Below are positions 1 through 5,194 of a stretch of 8,753 nt of DNA, one piece after another. Position 1 is the first letter of the stretch. Every line of letters starts with the position of its first letter. Both the position numbers and the translations under genes were made by a program. The notes beneath the pieces were generated by a model. That model worked only from the letters and a program-made list of their open reading frames with translations. It was not told where the DNA came from and searched no databases. The DNA is from Candidatus Poribacteria bacterium (GTDB taxonomy: Bacteria > Poribacteria > WGA-4E > WGA-3G), in the NCBI GenBank assembly GCA_009835515.1, contig VXXH01000668.1, positions 1-8,753 on the forward strand. The letters run 5' to 3'.

Positions 1-1661
1 ATTCTCGCTTGATCCCAATTGTTTTTTTTACTTAAGAATTGTGCGATTTGGGGCGCAATGTCAAGCCCTTGGCCCGGTGTCCAACCGATACGCGTACGTC
101 GCCAGAGAAGGTCTTCCAGCGTGATCGCCATCTCGCCCCAATAGGCGTAAAGCAGTTCAGCTTTCGTGAAGGACAGAGACGGGGTTATCGGCTCAGCAAG
201 TGTTGCATCGTCATTGATAAACTTAAGAATCGTCTGATATCCGTCTCCATAGCGTTTAATGAGGCGTTCCGTATTAATATTCGACTGCGAAGCGTGATTC
301 GCGTTTCCAGTACGAGAGTCACGTGTGGACTCTCGGGACAATGCCTCCGCTGACACATTGAACAATGGAACGGTATCCGTTTTACAGCGGCGCGGGACAT
401 TCAGAAAAGTTGTCAGGTGGTCCACTGTCTCCTCTGCCATCTGGCGGTGTGTGGTGAGTTTTCCACCATAAAGATACATTACACCGCTCGGACTCTCTGT
501 GATTAAGTGATCCCTTGAAACGAAATCGGTCTTTGTGAATTCGCGCGAGTACCAGTTCGCCGCTATAAGTGGTCGGGTCCCGGCATAGGCAGCAATGATA
601 GTATCATTATTGAGCGTCTTTTCTGGAAAAATTCGCTGCGTTTCCGAAAGTAGATACGCCGCTTCATCAGCCGATGGACGCACCGACGATAAATCTTCCG
701 CTGGCGTTGTTTCAGTCGTACCCACAATAGAGGTGTTGTGAGGACCGGGTAAAATAAAAATGCCGCGGGATTTGCCACCCTGTTGCCTTTCTGACTGTGT
801 AGAGATTACTAAACCGTACGCTTCCGATGCATTTTCTTTTCCACACCTTGGTAAAACGATATGAATGCCTTGCGCATTTTTCATTATCAGGCGCGGCATT
901 CCGTCGTAACTTGGATCCTTGCACCACACAGAGTCGCTCCAAGGCCCCGTCGCTGATACAATTTTTCGCGCGGAGATTTCAAAACGTTGTCCAGAGATAA
1001 TATCTTCAGCAGTTATTCTGTATATCCGGTATCCACTATCCGTTGTATCCGGTTGATTGACAAAATCGAGAAATCGGACATAGTTGGTTACAACGGCACC
1101 ATGTCGATGGGCATCTTTGAGTGTTGCGAGGGTTAATCTCGCGTCGTCAGTAGTGCTGTCCCATATAACAACACAACCTTTTAGGGTATCCGTGGCAATG
1201 GAGCCGAGTAAGTGTTGAATCTTTTGAGGATCGCGAATCGCTTTCGATTTCTCTGTCTTGTCTGTTTTAGAAAGGTAATTGTAGTAGTACGCGGCGGCTT
1301 GTATGCCTGCTAATGGGTACGGATCGCCTTTGTAGAAGAGAATAGCTAAAGGAAGCGGTTTGACAAGATTCGGTGCAATGCGCTGAAGGATCTCGCGTTC
1401 TTTACGCGACATTTTAACGAGCTCTCTATCGTGTTTAAGGTAGCGAAATCCACCGTGAACAAGCTGTGAGGTAGCACTGCTCGTTCCACTTGCAAAATCG
1501 CCTTGTTCAATTAATCCTGCTTTGATACCTCCATTAAGGGCAAGATCGCGGATTAAACCCGCGCCGACAATACCACCACCAATAACCAAGACATCCAAAG
1601 GTTCTGTCTTGAGTATTTTAATATTATTTGCCCGAGTTCGGGCTGAAAATTCTGTTGACAT
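1..1661 (-). CDS. glpD: Aerobic (FAD-dependent) glycerol-3-phosphate dehydrogenase, 3' end cut by the window
   Basis: Oxidises sn-glycerol 3-phosphate to dihydroxyacetone phosphate and passes electrons through FAD to the quinone pool at the inner membrane. One uninterrupted frame of 553 codons runs from ATG at 1661 to the left edge. The FAD dinucleotide-binding motif (VLVIGGGIVGAG, about residues 24-35) is followed by the family signature GDFASGTSS (54-62) and HGGFRYL (69-75). AYAGTRPL (358-365) and GGKLTTHRQMAE (399-410) are typical of GlpD, and the C-terminal domain contains LLWRRTRIGWTPGQ (518-531). Bacterial GlpD is about 500-560 residues, so only a few codons should be missing. The ATG lies 10 bases after the aminotransferase stop and has only a weak Shine-Dalgarno (GGA about 14 bases upstream), which suggests translational coupling. 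Residues 435-465 look like a poorly conserved linker before the C-terminal domain and contain a DNA hairpin. No glycerol kinase or facilitator is visible. Confidence 0.93.
   Translation of the reverse strand, partial: MSTEFSARTRANNIKILKTEPLDVLVIGGGIVGAGLIRDLALNGGIKAGLIEQGDFASGTSSATSQLVHGGFRYLKHDRELVKMSRKEREILQRIAPNLVKPLPLAILFYKGDPYPLAGIQAAAYYYNYLSKTDKTEKSKAIRDPQKIQHLLGSIATDTLKGCVVIWDSTTDDARLTLATLKDAHRHGAVVTNYVRFLDFVNQPDTTDSGYRIYRITAEDIISGQRFEISARKIVSATGPWSDSVWCKDPSYDGMPRLIMKNAQGIHIVLPRCGKENASEAYGLVISTQSERQQGGKSRGIFILPGPHNTSIVGTTETTPAEDLSSVRPSADEAAYLLSETQRIFPEKTLNNDTIIAAYAGTRPLIAANWYSREFTKTDFVSRDHLITESPSGVMYLYGGKLTTHRQMAEETVDHLTTFLNVPRRCKTDTVPLFNVSAEALSRESTRDSRTGNANHASQSNINTERLIKRYGDGYQTILKFINDDATLAEPITPSLSFTKAELLYAYWGEMAITLEDLLWRRTRIGWTPGQGLDIAPQIAQFLSKKNNWDQAR
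313..335. repeat. Perfect 8-bp inverted repeat inside glpD
   Basis: CGAGAGTC (313-320) and GACTCTCG (328-335) are perfect inverted copies separated by a 7-base loop. They fall in the linker part of glpD, codons 443-450 (RESTRDSR). There is no T-run on either strand, so it is not a standard intrinsic terminator. It could fold in the mRNA or be chance. Confidence 0.6.
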
Positions 1662-1671
1662 TTTTGTTTAC

Positions 1672-3081
1672 TTATCCAGCAGCTATCAAATGACTATGTA
1701 AAGAGACTTTACGAATAGCAGCCAAGATCCGCGATGCAGCACCTGCTACCGGCTTCGTTAATAGCGGCAAAAATATAAGCTGCGAACAAGCTTTCTCAGT
1801 CACGGGAAAATCTGATCGGGTATACCCTTTAAACGTTCCACCCGCATCAACCGGGCAGAGAGAACCACGACCGTTCATGTAGATATCAAGTCCTTGCGTA
1901 AAGAGCGGCAAAGTATGTAGAAGCGGATACGGATTGCTATTAGTAGGTAGACTCCCTGAAAAAAGCGGTACACCATCCCCAACAAGGAGTGGATACGGAT
2001 TATTATTTGCGAGAACACCCTCTTTTCGGAGTGCTTCCGCAAACAGTGGTGCAGGCAGTCCATTCATATCTTCTTTATAATAGTGAATAGGAAAACCGTA
2101 AAACCCTGCTGACTCAGTCCCTTCGTGAGTCTCAATAGGAGAAACGCCCGGAATATCCTGTAATCCATCGGAAATTTCTTGTATATAAGCGCGACGGTTT
2201 GCATTGAGTTCATCAAGTTTTTTCAGTTGTACCGAAGCGATACCAATCGCGAGTGGATGGGCACGAAATTTAACGCCGAGTCCCATCGGTGGAAGATGGG
2301 TGTATTGGAGTGCTTCGGCTGCTGCGCCTTCGACGTTAGGAGAACGATTAACTTGACCGAGCAGACATGCCCGCTCAAAAACTGAGACATCGTTGGTTGC
2401 AAGCATACCCCCTTCGCCGCCGCTAATCGGTTTGTTGCCTTGCAAACTCCAAGCCCCTACCTGTCCGATGCTTCCGCACGGCAGACCTTTATAAGATGCC
2501 CCGTGTGCGTGCGAGCAATCCTCTATGACGGGTATACCTGTTTCATCACTAAGAGCCATGAGCGCATCCATATCGCAGACATTACCCCACAGATGCACTG
2601 CCACGATTGCCTTGGTTTGCGGCGTAATGCGCTGCCGAACATCCGCTATATCAATAAGTAATGTCCTCGGATCCACCTCGCAGAAAACGGGTGTTGCCAT
2701 CAAGGTGAGTGCTGGCGTGATTGACCCCATCCATGTATAAGTCGGACAGATAACCTCATCGCCGGGACCAACACCGAGTCCAAACATTGCGCTATGTAAA
2801 GCTGCCGTACCGTTGGTCAGACTCAAAGCAAATTCGGTTTGATGGCGTTCACACCAGATACGCTCAAATTCTTGAACAGTCGTAGAAGTACCGGAGAGTT
2901 CATTCCGAAGGGTCATCTCATAAACGACCTGTGCTTCTTCTTCAGTGATTTGCTGCCACTGGTCAAGCTTTGGATAGGGCGCGTCAGGTGTTATTTCAAA
3001 GACTGGCGTTCCACCCAAAACAGCAGGCAGATCTGTTGGGGTACTCTCATGATGAGATGATTGGCTTCTGTTTCTCTCCAT
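1672..3081 (-). CDS. DegT/DnrJ/EryC1/StrS family PLP-dependent aminotransferase
   Basis: A fold-type I PLP enzyme of the family that usually transaminates keto sugars in nucleotide-sugar and antibiotic pathways. The 469-residue product has the PLP phosphate-contacting TNGTAAL (89-95), the aspartate for the pyridine nitrogen in VIEDCSHAHG (D188), and the Schiff-base lysine in SLQGNKPISGGEGG (K217). K217 shows it should be a catalytic aminotransferase, not one of the lysine-less dehydratase relatives. The usual family length is 370-420. The extra comes from a short N-terminal lead, a 22-residue internal duplication around residues 359-394 and a C-terminal tail of about 25 residues. ATG at 3081 is supported by a good Shine-Dalgarno (GAGGAG, six bases upstream). 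It is the first gene of a probable operon with glpD. The substrate cannot be told from sequence. An amino sugar for the nearby polysaccharide module is possible, but the genes are in separate transcription units. Confidence 0.88.
   Translation of the reverse strand: MERNRSQSSHHESTPTDLPAVLGGTPVFEITPDAPYPKLDQWQQITEEEAQVVYEMTLRNELSGTSTTVQEFERIWCERHQTEFALSLTNGTAALHSAMFGLGVGPGDEVICPTYTWMGSITPALTLMATPVFCEVDPRTLLIDIADVRQRITPQTKAIVAVHLWGNVCDMDALMALSDETGIPVIEDCSHAHGASYKGLPCGSIGQVGAWSLQGNKPISGGEGGMLATNDVSVFERACLLGQVNRSPNVEGAAAEALQYTHLPPMGLGVKFRAHPLAIGIASVQLKKLDELNANRRAYIQEISDGLQDIPGVSPIETHEGTESAGFYGFPIHYYKEDMNGLPAPLFAEALRKEGVLANNNPYPLLVGDGVPLFSGSLPTNSNPYPLLHTLPLFTQGLDIYMNGRGSLCPVDAGGTFKGYTRSDFPVTEKACSQLIFLPLLTKPVAGAASRILAAIRKVSLHSHLIAAG
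1919..2007. repeat. Imperfect tandem duplication inside the aminotransferase gene
   Basis: Segments 1919-1941 and 1985-2007 match at 19 of 23 positions with a 66-base offset, which keeps the frame. At protein level NNNPYPLL (359-366) recurs as NSNPYPLL (381-388), and each copy is followed by a PLF (372-374 and 392-394). Related aminotransferases normally have one such Y-P-x-L...PLF segment near this place (from memory of the family), so this looks like an in-frame duplication of about 22 residues that has since diverged. Confidence 0.7.
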
Positions 3082-3117
3082 AGTGTTCTCCTCGCTACCC
3101 TCTAAATAATCAGCGGT

Positions 3118-3146
3118 TTGTTTTAATCCGATGTCTGTGCTATACT
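3118..3146 (+). promoter_or_regulatory. Predicted sigma70-type promoter for the permease genes
   Basis: A -35 box TTGTTT (3118-3123) is followed after exactly 17 bases by the -10 box TATACT (3141-3146), preceded by TGC, an extended -10 element. Transcription would start near 3153, leaving a leader of about 79 bases before the TTG start at 3232. Read from sequence only. Confidence 0.6.
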
Positions 3147-3162
3147 AACAAGCATGTTGCGG

Positions 3163-3187
3163 ATAATAACACCATACATAATAACAC
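3163..3187. repeat. 10-bp direct repeat in the divergent promoter region
   Basis: ATAATAACAC occurs at 3163-3172 and again, identical, at 3178-3187, a 15-base step. The second copy contains the -10 box of the leftward promoter and the first covers its predicted start site. It may be a regulator-binding repeat or a second, tandem -10 element; the AT-rich composition makes chance recurrence more likely than usual. Confidence 0.5.
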
Positions 3188-3207
3188 GTTCTAAAAACTT
3201 TTGTCAA
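3178..3207 (-). promoter_or_regulatory. Predicted sigma70-type promoter for the aminotransferase-glpD operon
   Basis: On the minus strand a perfect -35 box TTGACA (3207-3202) is followed after 18 bases by TATTAT (3183-3178), five of six matches to the -10 consensus. The predicted start is near 3171, about 90 bases before the ATG at 3081. It is the best promoter match I see in the window. Confidence 0.65.
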
Positions 3208-3213
3208 GTTTAG
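3191..3213. promoter_or_regulatory. Dyad: possible operator or leader hairpin
   Basis: AAACTT (3195-3200) and AAGTTT (3206-3211) form a perfect 6-bp inverted repeat with a 5-base centre. With two bulged A residues the pairing extends outward to CTA/TAG (3191-3213). The centre overlaps the -35 box of the leftward promoter (3202-3207), as an operator might. It also sits just before the presumed ribosome binding site of the first permease, where it could fold in the leader RNA. It is AT-rich and short, so chance is possible. Confidence 0.35.
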
Positions 3214-3231
3214 CAGAGAGACTGAGAACTC

Positions 3232-4323
3232 TTGAACATCCGAAAATTGTTTGTCTCGCTGGTTCGAGACAAAACCTCCCAATCCAGAAAGTTTCTCCTA
3301 AGTTGTATACCTCCGCTGCTCGCTATCCTTGTTTTTTTTCTCTCGTGTGGGATCGTGGTCCATATCCGAGGGCAAGACGCATTGGAGTTCTATAAGATTA
3401 TTTTTTTCAGCGGGTTCGCGAACTTTGATGAAGTCGGATATGTCCTGTTCAACGCGACCCCTTTAGTTTTTACAGGACTCGCTGTCGCTATCGGCTATAG
3501 GAGCGGTCTGTTTAATATCGGTTGTGAAGGTCAACTCTACGTCGCCGCGTTCGCTGCTGCGTGGATAGGTATGCACTTAAATCTACCTGCTTTCCTGCTA
3601 ATTCCGTTCTGTATCGCGGCGGCGATGATTGCTGGTGCGGCGTGGGGGGCTGTCCCCGGTTTTTTAAAGGCGAGATATGGTGCCCATGAAGTCATCAATA
3701 CAATTATGATGAACTTCATCGCTTTCGCCCTCATGAACTACCTCGTCACCTCGGTCTACCAGGAACCTGGACAGATGATTCCACAGACGCCACAAATTCA
3801 TGAAACGGCGCGAATCCCACGATTAGCAGCTTTAGTTCCATTCCTCCCGCAGAGTAACCCATTAAACGCGAGTTTCCTAATTGCCTGTGGGTCTGTTGTG
3901 CTCTGTTATATCTTCTTAACATATACGCGTTGGGGATACGAACTCCGCTTGGTAGGAAGTGCTCGCGATGTCGCCTCTTATGGTGGGATCAACCCGCGCA
4001 CTGTGACTGTATGGGTAATGGCACTCAGTGGGGCAGTTGCCGGATTAGCCGGTGTTGCTGAGGTGCTGGGATACCGTTACCGATATTTGGATAACTTTTC
4101 TTCGGGTTGGGGTTTCACTGGCATAGCGGTCGCGCTTTTGGGGCGAAATAATCCCTTTGGTATTTTGGCTGCAGCTGTCCTATTCGGATTACTCAACAAA
4201 GTTGCTTTGGACATCGACATTTTGCTGGGGATCCCGCGCGGTCTATTTCTCGCGGGCCAAGGTATGCTAATCATCTGGTTAGTTTGCATAGAAGGCATAT
4301 CAAGGAAAAAAAATGATTCTTGA
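3232..4323 (+). CDS. ABC transporter permease, BMP/nucleoside family (NupP/YufP-like)
   Basis: One of two inner-membrane permeases of an ABC importer of the BPD_transp_2 superfamily, in the branch that works with BMP lipoproteins on nucleosides and related compounds. The 363-residue product has a short basic cytoplasmic N-terminus, a first membrane helix at about 22-44, then the branch signature around 76-102 with TPLVFTGLAVAIGYRSG and FNIGCEGQL. Further helices are at about 118-140, 155-174, 213-231, 258-280, 295-325 and 332-353. The cytoplasmic coupling loop (GYELRLVGSARDVASYGGI, 235-253) contacts the ATPase. The TTG at 3232 follows an in-frame stop at 3223 and has a modest GAGAG 11 bases upstream. 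TTG at 3247 is an alternative with no visible ribosome site. The gene overlaps the next permease by 11 bases. Substrate is inferred from family only. Confidence 0.87.
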   Translation: MNIRKLFVSLVRDKTSQSRKFLLSCIPPLLAILVFFLSCGIVVHIRGQDALEFYKIIFFSGFANFDEVGYVLFNATPLVFTGLAVAIGYRSGLFNIGCEGQLYVAAFAAAWIGMHLNLPAFLLIPFCIAAAMIAGAAWGAVPGFLKARYGAHEVINTIMMNFIAFALMNYLVTSVYQEPGQMIPQTPQIHETARIPRLAALVPFLPQSNPLNASFLIACGSVVLCYIFLTYTRWGYELRLVGSARDVASYGGINPRTVTVWVMALSGAVAGLAGVAEVLGYRYRYLDNFSSGWGFTGIAVALLGRNNPFGILAAAVLFGLLNKVALDIDILLGIPRGLFLAGQGMLIIWLVCIEGISRKKNDS

Positions 4324-5155
4324 ATTGATTCCAAGTACATTGCGAATGGCGACACCGTTGGGATTTGCTGCACTCGGCGGTATTTATTCCGAACGCTCTG
4401 GGGTCATTAACCTCGCCTTAGAAGGGATGATGCTGATTGGAGCTTTTGGTTATGTTGTCGGAACGCAGGGTTTTGGATCGACGTGGGTTGGGTTGCTTAT
4501 CGGTATAGGTTTTGGCGTGGCACTATCTTTGGTACATGCTATTGCAACGGTTACATTTCACGCGGAGCAGGTTGTCACCGGAATAGGTATTAACATTTTG
4601 GCGTTAGGGATTACAGAATATCTTTTGCCTTCTTCTAAACAGGTAGGTGGGCTTCCGCACTGGCAGCTGCCACTTATTGGTTCATATAGTTTCATAGTCT
4701 ATTTACTACCAGTATTGATGGTGGCAAGCCATATTCTTCTGTTTAAAACACCGTGGGGTTTGCGATTGCGTGCGGCAGGCGAATCGACGGAAGCACTTGC
4801 GGCACTGAGTCTCAGCCGCGCAAAATGGCAATATCTGGGGATACTGTTAAGCGGACTCTTAGCAGGAACGGGTGGATGTTTTCTGGCATCCGAAGTCCAT
4901 TACTTCACAAAAGGGATGACAGCCGGACGGGGTTACCTTGCGCTTGCAGCCGTTATCTTCGGGAACTGGCGGCCGTTAAGCGGTGTCTCGGCATGCTTCC
5001 TTTTTGGATTCGCCACTGCCTTAGAACTCGCAAACCGATGGAACATTCCGGGCCAACTGCTGCATAGTCTGCCTTATATTTTAACAATGGTCGTGCTGGT
5101 CGGATTTGTAGGGACATCGCGTCCACCCGCAAGTTTGGGGAAGATGAAGTCATAA
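4313..5155 (+). CDS. ABC transporter permease, BMP/nucleoside family (NupQ/YufQ-like)
   Basis: Second permease subunit, expected to pair with the product of the preceding gene to form the membrane channel of an ABC importer. The 280-residue protein begins with the branch signature: STLRMATPLGFAALGG (8-23), then SERSGVINLALEGMMLIGAF (26-45). It has a coupling loop at about 148-168 (WGLRLRAAGESTEALAALS) and the C-terminal signature GRGYLALAAVIFGNWRP (205-221). Length is normal for this subunit, which is shorter than its partner. ATG at 4313 lies inside the last codons of the upstream gene, with AAGG about eight bases before it, so translation is probably coupled. The usual partner genes, an ATPase with two nucleotide-binding domains and a BMP-type lipoprotein, are absent on either side. 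Nucleoside or purine uptake is the family default; other small ligands are possible. Confidence 0.88.
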   Translation: MILELIPSTLRMATPLGFAALGGIYSERSGVINLALEGMMLIGAFGYVVGTQGFGSTWVGLLIGIGFGVALSLVHAIATVTFHAEQVVTGIGINILALGITEYLLPSSKQVGGLPHWQLPLIGSYSFIVYLLPVLMVASHILLFKTPWGLRLRAAGESTEALAALSLSRAKWQYLGILLSGLLAGTGGCFLASEVHYFTKGMTAGRGYLALAAVIFGNWRPLSGVSACFLFGFATALELANRWNIPGQLLHSLPYILTMVVLVGFVGTSRPPASLGKMKS

Positions 5156-5194
5156 GTTTATGAGTAGCGGTGGGAAAACATAATCAGACAAAAC
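5156..5194. other. Convergent intergenic gap without a clear terminator
   Basis: Only 39 bases separate the TAA of the second permease from the TAG of the tyrosine kinase. A small AT-rich dyad (CATAA/TTATG, 5150-5161) spans the permease stop, but its loop is two bases and there is no GC stem or T-run. Readthrough or factor-dependent termination is likely. Confidence 0.5.

Noticed and set aside
185..942. Several short minus- and plus-strand frames between 39 and 942 that might suggest a region of small or broken genes
   Set aside because: All lie within the continuous glpD frame, which carries family motifs throughout and has no frameshift or internal stop.
1023..1051. Four TATCC units at 7, 7 and 9-base steps
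   Set aside because: They lie in conserved-frame glpD coding sequence and translate to ordinary residues; too short and irregular to call a repeat element.
3153..3231. Riboswitch in the permease leader, for example purine type
   Set aside because: The leader of about 79 bases holds only a weak AT-rich hairpin and none of the conserved junction or loop sequences of known purine or preQ1 riboswitches that I can recognise.
3201..3395. A 64-codon plus-strand reading frame in the divergent region
   Set aside because: It mostly overlaps the first permease in another frame, has no recognisable protein features and no better ribosome site than the permease start.
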